Source of the DNA: an uncultured Bacteroides sp.
GTDB lineage: Bacteria > Bacteroidota > Bacteroidia > Bacteroidales > Bacteroidaceae
DNA: 64,000 nucleotides
NCBI RefSeq assembly: GCF_958445495.1
Contig: NZ_CAUCSQ010000002.1
Coordinates: 62,001-126,000, forward strand
Direction of reading: 5' to 3'
The notes under the pieces are model-generated. The model had not been told where the DNA came from. It did no database searches and saw only the letters and a list, made by a program, of their open reading frames with translations. A program made the translations under genes and the position numbers. This document shows, in pieces, positions 16,793 through 26,145 of the stretch (positions are counted from its first letter, which is position 1; every line of letters begins with the position of its first letter).

Positions 16793-18634
16793 CTATTTTT
16801 TAGGTATTTTACATCCTCTGAATACGGTTCCCCGAAGTTCCGGGCCAAAATAAAATCCCGGCTGCGTGGGCTGGTTATAAGCGACATTCTGAGTCGCAAT
16901 GCTTATGCGGTAAACCGGGTCTTCCAGAAATGTGTGGAACCGGTATTCCGTAGGAACGGCAGAAACATAAAGCCTCAAAGAAGCGTTATCCGCCGCACGC
17001 AACAGGACTTCCTCACGCCAGTCGCCTATGATATCCCCCTGCAGACAGGGAGTCGCTTTCGTCCCGTTATTGGAAAGAGCCCCTTCAAAAACCGCGATGC
17101 GCTCACATTCTCCTTTTTCCCAGTTATATTTACTGACTACGTTCTTATCCAGCAATTCACGCAATAAGTCGCCGTCCCACCAAACAGCCATATTGCAGGA
17201 CAGCCCTTTCACCCGTTCTTTTACAACTTCCCCCTTTACGCTCCTTATCCCTCCGGAAGCCAACGACCACATCTCAACGCCCGGATAAGAGGGGTCAATG
17301 TCCGCCGCCATACAACGTCCGACATCCGTATGGTCCTTAATCTGAAAAAGCACCTCACCGGTAGCCGCATCCCTGTATGAGGAACCGTCACGCTTATTCT
17401 CATGGCAGTCCCATACCTGCAGTCCCTTGCGGGAAGGGTCAAAATGGGTCAGATGAATGGCGTCTCCATGTCCCATCTTAGTCGAATATAATCCGCTGCC
17501 GTCATGGTCTATCGCACACGAGCCGTAGATAATCTCATCACATCCGTCGCCGTCCACATCCCCCACACGGAGATTATGATTGCCTTGTCCGGCATAATCC
17601 CCGCATCCGGGGTTGTTGCTGTCAAACACCCAACGCCGTTTCAGCTCCGTCCCGTCCCAGTCAAAAGCCGCCAGTACCGTACGTGTATAATAGCCGCGGC
17701 ACATCACGACACTGGGATGTATTCCGTCAAGATAGGCGACGCAAGCCAGAAAACGGTCGCTTCGGTTTGCCCGGTTATCTCCCCAGTCCGCCAGATTGCC
17801 GCGTTCCGGGACATAATCGATTGTCTTCATCGCTTCTCCTGTCAATCCGTTAAAAACCGTCAGATATTCGGGGCCTGTCAGAATACGTCCCTGAGCATTC
17901 CGATAATCCGCTCCGGCGTCTCCGATTACTTTTCCCGTTCCGTCCACAGTTCCGTCCCCGGTTTTCATCACGACTTCCGCACGGCCGTCTCCATCCAAAT
18001 CATAGACCATAAACTGCGTGTAGTGCGCTCCGGCACGTATGTTTCTACCTAAATCAATGCGCCACAAACGCTTTCCGTCCAATTTATAGCAATCCAGAAG
18101 CACCGGTCCCGTATAGCCGTCATGTGAATTATCATGTGCGTTGCTTGGGTCCCACTTCAAAATTATCTCATATTCGCCGTCACCGTCCACATCACCGATA
18201 CTCGCATCATTCGGAGCATAAGAATAGGACTGTCCCGCCGGAGTCGTTCCGTCTTCCGGACGTTCCAAAGGAATGTCCAGATAACCGCACGGAGCGTCAG
18301 CCGGCATCCGATAACTGCTCTCCGTCCCTGCTTTTACAGCTTTGACCGTATAAAGCACAGCGTCCGTCCCGCTATAAGAATCTTGAAAAAAGGTGGCATT
18401 TTCCAGCGGATACCGATTTATCTTTTTACCGTTCCTATATATATCGAACGATTCATCCATCGAATCGGAAGATAAATAACGCCAAGAAACCGCGACTGTA
18501 GATGGGTTCTCCCGGACAGCAATCACTCCACGCCCCAAATGTTCGCGTTTCAGTTTCGAAAAATCATAGTTCGGCTGTGCCGCCGTAAAAACGGTTATCA
18601 GGCACAAGCTCCAAAAGATACTGATGTACTTCAT
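16793..18634 (-). CDS. PL11 rhamnogalacturonan lyase, periplasmic
   Basis: 613 residues from the ATG at 18634; the longer open frame from 18727 is rejected because a promoter box lies between the two. Cleavable signal peptide (FWSLCLITVFTAAQ). PL11 eight-bladed propeller: the start YDFSKLKREHLGRGVIAV, an N-terminal Ig-like part, then repeated Asp-rich calcium-binding turns (DASIGDVDGDGEYEI, YDLDGDGRAEVVMK, RVGDVDGDGCDEI), GHGDAIHLTHFDP and the closing NVAYNQPTQPGFYFG. PL11 cuts the rhamnose-galacturonate backbone of RG-I by beta-elimination. First gene of the operon PL11-GH105-rhaM, and distinct from the lipoprotein PL11 at 22251-24341. Confidence 0.94.
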   Translation of the reverse strand: MKYISIFWSLCLITVFTAAQPNYDFSKLKREHLGRGVIAVRENPSTVAVSWRYLSSDSMDESFDIYRNGKKINRYPLENATFFQDSYSGTDAVLYTVKAVKAGTESSYRMPADAPCGYLDIPLERPEDGTTPAGQSYSYAPNDASIGDVDGDGEYEIILKWDPSNAHDNSHDGYTGPVLLDCYKLDGKRLWRIDLGRNIRAGAHYTQFMVYDLDGDGRAEVVMKTGDGTVDGTGKVIGDAGADYRNAQGRILTGPEYLTVFNGLTGEAMKTIDYVPERGNLADWGDNRANRSDRFLACVAYLDGIHPSVVMCRGYYTRTVLAAFDWDGTELKRRWVFDSNNPGCGDYAGQGNHNLRVGDVDGDGCDEIIYGSCAIDHDGSGLYSTKMGHGDAIHLTHFDPSRKGLQVWDCHENKRDGSSYRDAATGEVLFQIKDHTDVGRCMAADIDPSYPGVEMWSLASGGIRSVKGEVVKERVKGLSCNMAVWWDGDLLRELLDKNVVSKYNWEKGECERIAVFEGALSNNGTKATPCLQGDIIGDWREEVLLRAADNASLRLYVSAVPTEYRFHTFLEDPVYRISIATQNVAYNQPTQPGFYFGPELRGTVFRGCKIPKK

Positions 18635-18661
18635 AGTTTTATCGTTAATCAAATTATACCA

Positions 18662-18669
18662 CAAAAATA
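18662..18669 (-). promoter_or_regulatory. Promoter -7 box of the PL11-GH105-rhaM operon
   Basis: TATTTTTG on the minus strand fits TAnnTTTG and lies 28 bases before the ATG at 18634; it argues against the in-frame ATG at 18727. Confidence 0.55.
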
Positions 18670-18785
18670 AAGGGCACGGCATACTGATAAAATAGAATAT
18701 TGTACACATGCATGTAGAAATCATCATAACACATGCTTTCCAACTGCTTTGTGGACAAAATTAAAGATATATGCACGAAAATCCA

Positions 18786-18816
18786 TTGAAAAAGAAAACA
18801 GAGTCTCTTACCTTTG
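18786..18816 (+). promoter_or_regulatory. Full-consensus promoter of the GH105-CE12 genes
   Basis: TTG at 18786-18788, 20-base spacer, TACCTTTG at 18809-18816. Both the -33 and -7 elements and the spacing match the Bacteroides sigma-ABfr consensus. It is divergent from the PL11 promoter in a 234-base intergenic region that is a likely HTCS target. Confidence 0.75.
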
Positions 18817-18868
18817 CAAAGTAAATCATTAAGAAACGCTAATTAACATAACAGAATTTTATTCGACC

Positions 18869-20008
18869 ATGAAGAAATCACTATTCTTATTTTTTACGGC
18901 AACGCTTCTCTGCCCGATGTTTGCAAATTCCGCCGTCGCCCAAGAATTGCCTTCACAAAAAGAGACTCTCGCCACCCTCGTAAAAGTAAACGGTTACTTT
19001 ATGAAAAAGTATGCCGACTACACCATTCCCAGTTTCCACGGAAGGGTACGTCCGAGCAATATATGGACACGCGGCGTTTACTATGAGGGGCTGATGGCGC
19101 TTTATTCCATCTACCCGCGCGAGGACTATTACAGATATGCCTATGACTGGGCCGATTTCCACAAATGGGGAATGCGCAACGGCAATACGACCCGCAATGC
19201 GGACGACCAATGCTGCGGGCAGGTTTATATCGATTTGTATAACATCTGCCCGTCCGACCCGAATATGATACGGAACATAAAAGCCAACATCGACATGGTA
19301 GTCAATACGCCGCAAGTCAATGACTGGTGGTGGATTGACGCCGTACAAATGGCAATGCCTGTCTATGCCAAATTCGGGAAGATGACCGGCGAACGGAAAT
19401 ATTACGATAAGATGTGGGATATGTATTCCTACACCCGGAATACGCACGGAGAAGCGGGCATGTTTAATGCCGAAGAAGGATTATGGTGGCGTGACCAAGA
19501 CTTCGATCCTCCCTACAAAGAGCCCAACGGCAAGAACTGTTATTGGAGCCGCGGCAACGGTTGGGTGTATGCCGCTTTAGTACGTGTATTGAACGAAATT
19601 CCTTCCGACGAAGCGCACCGGCAGGATTATATCAATGATTTTCTGGCTATGAGCGAAGCTGTCAAGAAATGCCAGCGTGAAGACGGGTTCTGGAATGTCA
19701 GCCTGCACGACCCTTCCAACTTCGGCGGAAAAGAGACTTCCGGTACGGCCCTATTTGTTTACGGAATGGCATGGGGGGTACGCAACGGGCTCCTGGACCG
19801 CGATGAATATCTGCCTGTCCTATTGAAAGCCTGGAATGCAATTGTCAAAGACGCTGTTCATCCCGACGGTTTTCTAGGATATGTGCAAGGAACGGGCAAA
19901 GAACCGAAAGACGGGCAGCCGGTGACCCATACGAGCGTACCCGATTTTGAAGATTACGGTATCGGCTGCTTTTTGCTGGCCGGCACGGAAATCTACAAAT
20001 TACAATAA
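18869..20008 (+). CDS. GH105 unsaturated rhamnogalacturonyl hydrolase, second copy
   Basis: 379 residues, the family's normal length, with a signal peptide (cut near VAQ|EL, residue 25), so periplasmic. Alpha/alpha-barrel with the YesR-type landmarks: HGRVRPSNIWTRGVYYEGLMAL, ADDQCCGQVYIDL, the catalytic Asp in NDWWWIDAVQMAMP, YWSRGNGWVYAALVRVL and DGFWNVSLHDPSN. It shares only general fold with the GH105 at 15380-16789, so the two probably differ in chain-length preference or in tolerance of acetyl and side groups. It is followed after 92 bases by the tandem CE12 gene, likely on the same transcript. Confidence 0.92.
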   Translation: MKKSLFLFFTATLLCPMFANSAVAQELPSQKETLATLVKVNGYFMKKYADYTIPSFHGRVRPSNIWTRGVYYEGLMALYSIYPREDYYRYAYDWADFHKWGMRNGNTTRNADDQCCGQVYIDLYNICPSDPNMIRNIKANIDMVVNTPQVNDWWWIDAVQMAMPVYAKFGKMTGERKYYDKMWDMYSYTRNTHGEAGMFNAEEGLWWRDQDFDPPYKEPNGKNCYWSRGNGWVYAALVRVLNEIPSDEAHRQDYINDFLAMSEAVKKCQREDGFWNVSLHDPSNFGGKETSGTALFVYGMAWGVRNGLLDRDEYLPVLLKAWNAIVKDAVHPDGFLGYVQGTGKEPKDGQPVTHTSVPDFEDYGIGCFLLAGTEIYKLQ

Positions 20009-20100
20009 TACAGAGGTTTTCACCAGGTTAGTTTTTTTAATCGGGGATGCATCGGAAAAGTTTCGATGCTCCCCCATTTTTTAACAATAAGCATCTCTTT

Positions 20101-21735
20101 ATGAAAAACAGATTATTTCGGAATGCATGTTGGCTGACAGTCCTGGCATGCAGCTTGCAAATGCAGGCGCAAAATAAGATAGCGGCTCCGATGGAGGACG
20201 TCAATCAAGTGATAGACAACACCCTGGACAGCCTGAACAAGGCGCGCACGGCAAGGCCGGAAGCCGGTTCCAGCCGAAAAGGAGACAATCCGGTTTTATT
20301 CCTGGTCGGCAATTCCACCATGCGTACCGGAACATTGGGAAACGGCAACAACGGACAATGGGGATGGGGATATTATGCCGGCGATTATTTTGACTCCGAC
20401 CGGATTACCGTAGAGAACCATGCATTGGGGGGAACCAGCAGCCGCACTTTCTACAACCGTCTCTGGCCGGATGTCCTCAAAGGGGTGCGTCCCGGCGACT
20501 GGGTAATCATCGAATTGGGACATAACGACAACGGCCCTTACGACAGTGGACGCGCCCGCGCTTCCATTCCGGGAACCGGTAAAGACTCCCTGAACGTAAC
20601 AATCAAAGAGACGGGAGCCAAAGAGACCGTATATACTTACGGAGAATATATGCGGCGTTTCATACGGGATGTAAAAGCGAAAGGCGCCCACCCGGTTCTG
20701 TTCTCCCTGACTCCCCGCAACGCATGGGAAGACAAGGACAGCACAATCGTCACCCGTGTCAACAAAACGTTCGGCCTGTGGGCGAAACAGGTGGCTGAGG
20801 AACAAAACGTTCCTTTCATTGATTTGAATGACATCACCGCCCGCAAATTTGAAAAATTCGGCAAGGATAAGGTGAAGTATATGTTTTACATCGACCGCAT
20901 CCACACGAGTGCTTTCGGAGCCAAAATCAACGCCGAGTCTGCAGCAGACGGAATACGCGCCTGCAAAGGGCTGGAGCTTGCCGACTATCTGAAACCGGTC
21001 GAGAAAGATACGGTTACAGGGTCGAGCCGGAAGGAAGGACAACCGGTATTGTTTACCGTCGGAGACAGTACCGTCAAGAATGAAGATAAAAACCCTGACG
21101 GAATGTGGGGATGGGGCAGTGTGATAGCGGACGAGTTCAAGCCGGACCGGCTCTCTGTAGAGAACTGCGCCATGGCGGGACGAAGTGCGCGTACCTTTCT
21201 GGACGAAGGCCGTTGGGATAAGGTGTACAATGCTTTGCAACCGGGCGACTTTGTCCTCATCCAGTTCGGGCATAACGACGCCGGAGACATCAATACGGGG
21301 AAAGCGCGTGCCGAACTGCCCGGCTCAGGCGAAGAAAGCAAAGTCTTTCTGATGGAGAAAACCGGAAAATACCAGGTTATTTACACGTTTGGCTGGTATC
21401 TCCGCAAATTTATCATGGACGTTCAAGAGAAAGGGGCTATCCCGATTGTATTAAGCCATACTCCACGCAACAAATGGAAAAACGGAAAGATAGAACGCAA
21501 TACGGAATCTTTTGGAAAATGGACCCGCGAGGCAGCCGAAGCCACCGGAGCCTATTTCATTGACTTAAACAAAATCAGCGCCGACAAACTGGAAAAGGAA
21601 GGTATCGGGAAAGCTGCCGCCTACTACAATCGCGACCATACCCATACTTCTTTGAAAGGAGCGCACATGAATGCCAAGAGCATTGCAGAAGGGTTGAAAA
21701 AAACGGATTGCCCGTTAAAGGATTATTTAAAATAA
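20101..21735 (+). CDS. Tandem CE12 rhamnogalacturonan acetylesterase (two SGNH domains)
   Basis: 544 residues from the ATG at 20101, which starts a clean signal peptide (cut near MQAQ|N); an upstream in-frame ATG at 20047 would put 18 polar residues before it. Two complete CE12 SGNH-hydrolase domains in a row. Domain 1 (about 65-310): VGNSTMRTG with nucleophile Ser72, block III GHNDNG, and DRIHTSAFG with Asp and His. Domain 2 (about 317-540): VGDSTVKN with Ser323, GHNDAGD, and RDHTHTSLKG. Both keep the Ser-Asp-His triad. CE12 removes acetyl groups from the galacturonate of RG-I, which otherwise blocks lyases and hydrolases. Confidence 0.93.
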   Translation: MKNRLFRNACWLTVLACSLQMQAQNKIAAPMEDVNQVIDNTLDSLNKARTARPEAGSSRKGDNPVLFLVGNSTMRTGTLGNGNNGQWGWGYYAGDYFDSDRITVENHALGGTSSRTFYNRLWPDVLKGVRPGDWVIIELGHNDNGPYDSGRARASIPGTGKDSLNVTIKETGAKETVYTYGEYMRRFIRDVKAKGAHPVLFSLTPRNAWEDKDSTIVTRVNKTFGLWAKQVAEEQNVPFIDLNDITARKFEKFGKDKVKYMFYIDRIHTSAFGAKINAESAADGIRACKGLELADYLKPVEKDTVTGSSRKEGQPVLFTVGDSTVKNEDKNPDGMWGWGSVIADEFKPDRLSVENCAMAGRSARTFLDEGRWDKVYNALQPGDFVLIQFGHNDAGDINTGKARAELPGSGEESKVFLMEKTGKYQVIYTFGWYLRKFIMDVQEKGAIPIVLSHTPRNKWKNGKIERNTESFGKWTREAAEATGAYFIDLNKISADKLEKEGIGKAAAYYNRDHTHTSLKGAHMNAKSIAEGLKKTDCPLKDYLK

Positions 21736-21854
21736 TTCAACTGACGGTATGAAATACCGGGAATCCCCGTCTGAAAAATCCGTTATTCAGAATTCATAAC
21801 CTCAAAGGTAATCTTGCCTACCCAATCCAATCTTTACAAACGGATATCATTGAC

Positions 21855-21906
21855 ATCTCCTTATTTTGTCTCGCATGATTCAATGTCGGAGACAAAATAA
21901 GGAGAT
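21855..21906. terminator. Perfect 18-bp inverted repeat downstream of the CE12 gene
   Basis: ATCTCCTTATTTTGTCTC (21855-21872) and its exact reverse complement (21889-21906), loop 16. It lies 120 bases after the CE12 stop. A long perfect stem without a following T-run; probable transcription terminator or mRNA 3'-end stabiliser, but a regulatory palindrome is possible. Confidence 0.55.
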
Positions 21907-22170
21907 TTATCTTACAAAAGTTTCAGTCAAACGGGCTTCTCAACCTTCCGCACCAACCTCAAATTTATTTTTCCTGCTCCAAGTCAAACAACATCCTCCA
22001 TAACAAACTTAAAAAAGAAAGCCCAAAGCCAGTTCTCCGGTTTTAAAACTTACAGTCCGTAAGCCAATGGAAGGAATACCTTTTCGGCAAACTTGAAATT
22101 ATTATCTTTCCGGTTAGGAAACAAGAGGAATTTCAACTCCCCTGCTTTTAAACTGCAAATGACAACAAAA

Positions 22171-22211
22171 GGCTGTCCGACTTTTGAAGTGAGCTCAAAA
22201 GTCAGACAGCC
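22171..22211 (-). terminator. Terminator of the SusC/D-PL11 operon
   Basis: 17-bp stem (22171-22187 with 22195-22211) around a 7-base loop; the single non-Watson-Crick position is a G-U pair only in minus-strand RNA, and the minus-strand stem is followed by TTTTGTTG. It lies 40 bases after the PL11 stop. Confidence 0.8.
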
Positions 22212-22250
22212 CCTTTATCCGATATGCCTTATAAAAACGGTTATTTTGAT

Positions 22251-24341
22251 TTACTTCGACGTTTTCAATGTTTCCGCACCTACGTAATAACCTAAGTTAG
22301 TCCCCTGGTTATATCCCATATTTTGCATGGCCTGAGACATTTCATAATTATGATCCGTCATCAGATGAGGAAGACGAAACTCGGTCGGATGATTCGTAGA
22401 GAAGATATAAATGGATTTATAGTCACTTGAACCCAAAATCACTTCTTCGCGATAATCCCCTAAAAAGTCGCCATAATAACATGGATTATATTTCGTACCA
22501 TGATTTCCGTCATTGCTTCCATAATGCCCGAAATAGACTAAACGGTTCTTATTCGACTTATTCACATCCGGATTGCTTTTATAACTGACAATACAAGCAC
22601 GGTCATACATCTCTCTTGTCGGCTGCCCGCTCCAGTAAATAGCTGCATTGTACATCACTCCGCTACCGATGCCTTTCGGATAATCGGTAGCTACCACCCC
22701 GCTTCCATTACAACTGTACATTCCCGACTGTAAAGATGAATAATATTCGAAATCCGGGCTATCCGGGTCTACATCCGCCACAATACAACGTCCCACATCT
22801 CCGTTTTTACCCGCTCCATGCCCGGTAATCAGCGTTCCGTCACGCGCATCAATGACTTGGCAAGCATATCCGAGCCCTTGTGTGCTGTAAGTATCTTCCT
22901 CTTCAAAAGAGGCCACAATCTGCAAACCGGAACGGTCTTTAATGAATTTTCCGACATACAGACAGTCACCATGTCCATTTCCGGTACACCACAATTCACC
23001 TCCATTGTCATCAATAGCCGCCGAACCGTACAGTATCTCATCCTTACCGTCACCATCCAAATCCGCTACACGGAAACAGTGTGAGCACATTGCCAGCCAT
23101 TTGCTGCTGTGTTCTGCCGTATCAAATTTCCAACGGTTCACCAGTTCATTCCCTTGCAAGTCAAACGCCCATACTTGCCAGTTTTTATATATCCCACGGG
23201 AAATAATCAGACTCGGATTGCTTCTTCTCACTCCGGTCGCCTCATCCGGTATGCCATCCAGATAAGCCGCACCTATAAAGAAACGGTCCATACGGTTTCC
23301 ATAATCATCTCCCCAATAGGAAACCCAATATTGGGCACGCGACACTTTTGACTCATCTTCATGACCGCGGGGAATATTAGGCGTACGTGCAATTTCGCGC
23401 CCGTCATACCCGCGGCAGACAGATATGTATTCAGGTCCTTCCAATATCAATCCGGCAGTAGAATTCAGGCTGGCTCCGGAAAACCATCCGGTTCCTCCCG
23501 TATCCCGCAAACGATAATCGTTTACCTGCCCGTTGGCATCGGTTATCACCTTTCCATCAGCAAACTTTGTCCCCTCAGATGAGCGGAATGCAATTTCACA
23601 CAAACCGTCTCCGTCAAAATCATACAGGATATAAGAAGTATAATGCGAACCGGAACGGATATTGACGCCCAAGTCAATCTGCCATAAAAAAGTTCCGTCC
23701 AGTTTATAGGCTTCCAACAAAGTGGTTCCGTTATGCCATCCTCCCTGATTGGCCCCGTCATACGGTTCTCTCTTTACGACAATCTCCAGTTCCCCGTCGC
23801 CGTCCAACTCGCCCAGTTGGATATCATCGGGAGAATAAGTAAGCGACAAATCCGGTACATTCGTATTCAAGACAATCTCACGATAAAATTTAGATGCCAT
23901 ATCGGAAGTGAAAGTATAGTCACACAACGTCTCTGACTGACCGGCAAGTGTCACCCGGTAATAATTGCTTTTCTCCGGATTAATATCGGCATCCACCCAA
24001 CAAGTGGTCTTTGTAATCGCTTCTTCATTCAATTTGACCTCTTCGCCTCCATCTTCCGACTTGTAAATGTCAAACGCAACATTTTCCGGATCGGTCAGCA
24101 ATAACCGCCAACTCACCAATGCCGATGAAATGCCCGTTGCATTATGCGCATCAGAACCCGATATCGGGTCATAACTTACCCACATCGCACGGCTGCCGGT
24201 AACCACATCCGTAGGCAAAGCCGGTAACGGTTCTTCCGTACCGCCACGATTGGGGTCTTCTTTCACCACCGGTTCATCGTCCGAACATGCTCCCAATATC
24301 AATAAGCTGCACAAGCCTGCTGCATATATTATTTTTTTCAT
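22251..24341 (-). CDS. PL11 rhamnogalacturonan lyase, surface lipoprotein
   Basis: 696 residues. Lipobox LGAC with Cys19, followed directly by SDDEP, the kind of acidic stretch that directs Bacteroides lipoproteins to the cell surface, then a Pro-rich linker. Ig-like domain and PL11 propeller: TYSPDDIQLGELDGDGELEI, YDFDGDGLCEIAFR, RVADLDGDGKDEI, GHGDCLYVGKF, and closing NMGYNQGTNLGYYVG. As an outer-surface endo-lyase it would cut polymeric RG-I before import. Last gene of the seven-gene operon with both SusC/SusD pairs. Insertions relative to the other PL11 (for example the sequence after YRLRDTGGTGW) make it about 80 residues longer. Confidence 0.93.
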   Translation of the reverse strand: MKKIIYAAGLCSLLILGACSDDEPVVKEDPNRGGTEEPLPALPTDVVTGSRAMWVSYDPISGSDAHNATGISSALVSWRLLLTDPENVAFDIYKSEDGGEEVKLNEEAITKTTCWVDADINPEKSNYYRVTLAGQSETLCDYTFTSDMASKFYREIVLNTNVPDLSLTYSPDDIQLGELDGDGELEIVVKREPYDGANQGGWHNGTTLLEAYKLDGTFLWQIDLGVNIRSGSHYTSYILYDFDGDGLCEIAFRSSEGTKFADGKVITDANGQVNDYRLRDTGGTGWFSGASLNSTAGLILEGPEYISVCRGYDGREIARTPNIPRGHEDESKVSRAQYWVSYWGDDYGNRMDRFFIGAAYLDGIPDEATGVRRSNPSLIISRGIYKNWQVWAFDLQGNELVNRWKFDTAEHSSKWLAMCSHCFRVADLDGDGKDEILYGSAAIDDNGGELWCTGNGHGDCLYVGKFIKDRSGLQIVASFEEEDTYSTQGLGYACQVIDARDGTLITGHGAGKNGDVGRCIVADVDPDSPDFEYYSSLQSGMYSCNGSGVVATDYPKGIGSGVMYNAAIYWSGQPTREMYDRACIVSYKSNPDVNKSNKNRLVYFGHYGSNDGNHGTKYNPCYYGDFLGDYREEVILGSSDYKSIYIFSTNHPTEFRLPHLMTDHNYEMSQAMQNMGYNQGTNLGYYVGAETLKTSK

Positions 24342-24390
24342 ATTTCATTCTTTAGTGTTAAATAATCATTTTCCATATCCGAAAACGGAC

Positions 24391-26124
24391 TTACCATCCC
24401 GGATTTTGATTCAAATTAGGATTCTTCGCAATCTCGCTTTGCGGAATAGGAAAGAAATACATTTTGTCATTCCATTGCCTGCTGACCGTCACCCGGTTGT
24501 ATGAATAAGAATTATCGGCATTCCGGGTAATTTTCATCTCATCAATGCTTTTGAAATATTTGTCCCCTTCTTTCCAACGGCGCACATCCCAGAAACGATG
24601 TCCCTCGAACGCCAATTCCACCATGCGTTCGTTCTGATATTTCTTCCACCACTCGTCATTACTCATGCCGGTCGGAAATTCAGGCATTTGTACGCTCGCA
24701 CGCTCGCGGGTTTTATTTACCATCTTATTGGCGGGAACCGGAAATTCCGCACTGGTAGCGTAAGGAGTCCCCAAATATTTGAACAACGCTTCCGCATAAT
24801 TCAGATAAAACTCTCCCAAACGGAATGTAATCCATGTATGATATCCGGTGGTAGGAGTCGCCGTAGTCGTATTGATACTGGTCTGACAGTACTTTTTCAG
24901 ATAATAACCGGTCGGCGTCCCTCCGCTTAACGGTTCGGCATTCGCCCCTCCTTGGAAAGTTTCCAAAGCCGTTTCATTCCAGTTCGGCCATTTCGTATCG
25001 CCATTTTTAGCAACCGTCATCCCAAACCTAGGGTCACGGTCATCATAATAGGGCTTATTCGCATCGAAATCCGCTCTTTCGTCCGGCCTCTCACCGCTGC
25101 TTTTGAATTCATACGCATCGACCAACGTCTGTGTCGGGCAGTTTCCGCCTTTGCAATTTTCCAATCCGACAGGGAAATTATACTTTTCAAAAGAATTGAG
25201 GGCACGGGTAGCGCGACAACCGAAAATCAACTCGTCAATAGCCTCGCTATAACTCTTCGCATCCCACAACTTTTCATAATTATCTATCAGCTTCATTCCG
25301 GCAGCTTCGCAAGCCTCTATCAACTCTTTGTTGGCGCTGGCGGCACGATGCCACAATTCTTTATATTCCTCACTGCCTTCCGCATTCGGATTGAACAACG
25401 GGCTGGCAGCATAAAGAGCCGTACGCGCTTTCAGCGCCAACACGGCACGTTTGTTAGCACGTCCCGTTTCAGAAGCTTCGCCGGAAGGAACCAAGTCTCC
25501 TAAATTATTGTAATCGGCAATGATTAAATCCTTGATTTCATCACATTCCCGGATAATCCAGTCAAATACTTCCTGGGCAGGCTTACGTGTAAGCGTATTG
25601 ACCTCACCGGTTGACAATACATGGTCGGTAAAAGGGACATCCCCGTACTGCCTCACCAGGTTGAAATAAAAGTATGCCCGCAGGAAACGGACTTCATACT
25701 GATAATTGTTATAACGGTACATCTCAGCCTTATAGTCAGAAAGCTGTTCATAATCCGAAAAAGTCAGTCCGGTAAATTCCTCCAGATAATTGTTGCAATT
25801 GGCAATAGCTTTATAGCAGGAAGTCCACATACTGCTTTGCGCATTTACCGGACTCCATGCGCCATTATAAAAATACTCAATCGCGTTGCCCGTATAAGCA
25901 TATTCCGATTCGTCAGTGGCAGAGCCGAGAATGGCTCCGCTATAATTTCCGAAATCCGAATCGAGTGACTGGTAAATATTGGATACCAATCCGCCTACAT
26001 CATAAAAAGTACGCTTCACATAGTCCGCATCATAAGGGTTATATTCCGAATATTCCATCTGATCCGCGCAAGAAGAAAAAGCGAAAATCCCCAGAATGCC
26101 ATATATCAAATTATTCAGTTTCAT
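24391..26124 (-). CDS. SusD-like surface glycan-binding lipoprotein (pair 2)
   Basis: 577 residues with lipobox FSSC, Cys19, then ADQMEYSEYN. SusD/RagB fold: N-terminal YDVGGLVSNIYQSLDSDFG, the TPR-helix sequences YNNYQYEVRFLRAYFYFNLVRQYGDVPF, the RAVLALKARTALYAASPLFNP helix, and the C-terminal WWKKYQNERMVELAFEGHRFWDVRRWK and PIPQSEIAKNPNLNQNPGW typical of the family. It caps its SusC partner, encoded 21 bases upstream, and delivers RG-I oligosaccharides to it. Confidence 0.96.
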   Translation of the reverse strand: MKLNNLIYGILGIFAFSSCADQMEYSEYNPYDADYVKRTFYDVGGLVSNIYQSLDSDFGNYSGAILGSATDESEYAYTGNAIEYFYNGAWSPVNAQSSMWTSCYKAIANCNNYLEEFTGLTFSDYEQLSDYKAEMYRYNNYQYEVRFLRAYFYFNLVRQYGDVPFTDHVLSTGEVNTLTRKPAQEVFDWIIRECDEIKDLIIADYNNLGDLVPSGEASETGRANKRAVLALKARTALYAASPLFNPNAEGSEEYKELWHRAASANKELIEACEAAGMKLIDNYEKLWDAKSYSEAIDELIFGCRATRALNSFEKYNFPVGLENCKGGNCPTQTLVDAYEFKSSGERPDERADFDANKPYYDDRDPRFGMTVAKNGDTKWPNWNETALETFQGGANAEPLSGGTPTGYYLKKYCQTSINTTTATPTTGYHTWITFRLGEFYLNYAEALFKYLGTPYATSAEFPVPANKMVNKTRERASVQMPEFPTGMSNDEWWKKYQNERMVELAFEGHRFWDVRRWKEGDKYFKSIDEMKITRNADNSYSYNRVTVSRQWNDKMYFFPIPQSEIAKNPNLNQNPGW

Positions 26125-26145
26125 TCTTTACCTCTTTTTTAATGA

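Larger units (their letters stand above)
21736..22250. other. 515-base region between convergent genes
   Basis: Holds two strong hairpins (21855-21906 and 22171-22211) and otherwise no convincing gene; a 64-codon frame at 22093-22287 runs through one hairpin and into the PL11 gene and is not credible. Confidence 0.6.

Noticed and set aside
20296..21273. 325-codon open frame on the minus strand
   Set aside because: Antisense shadow of the tandem CE12 gene.
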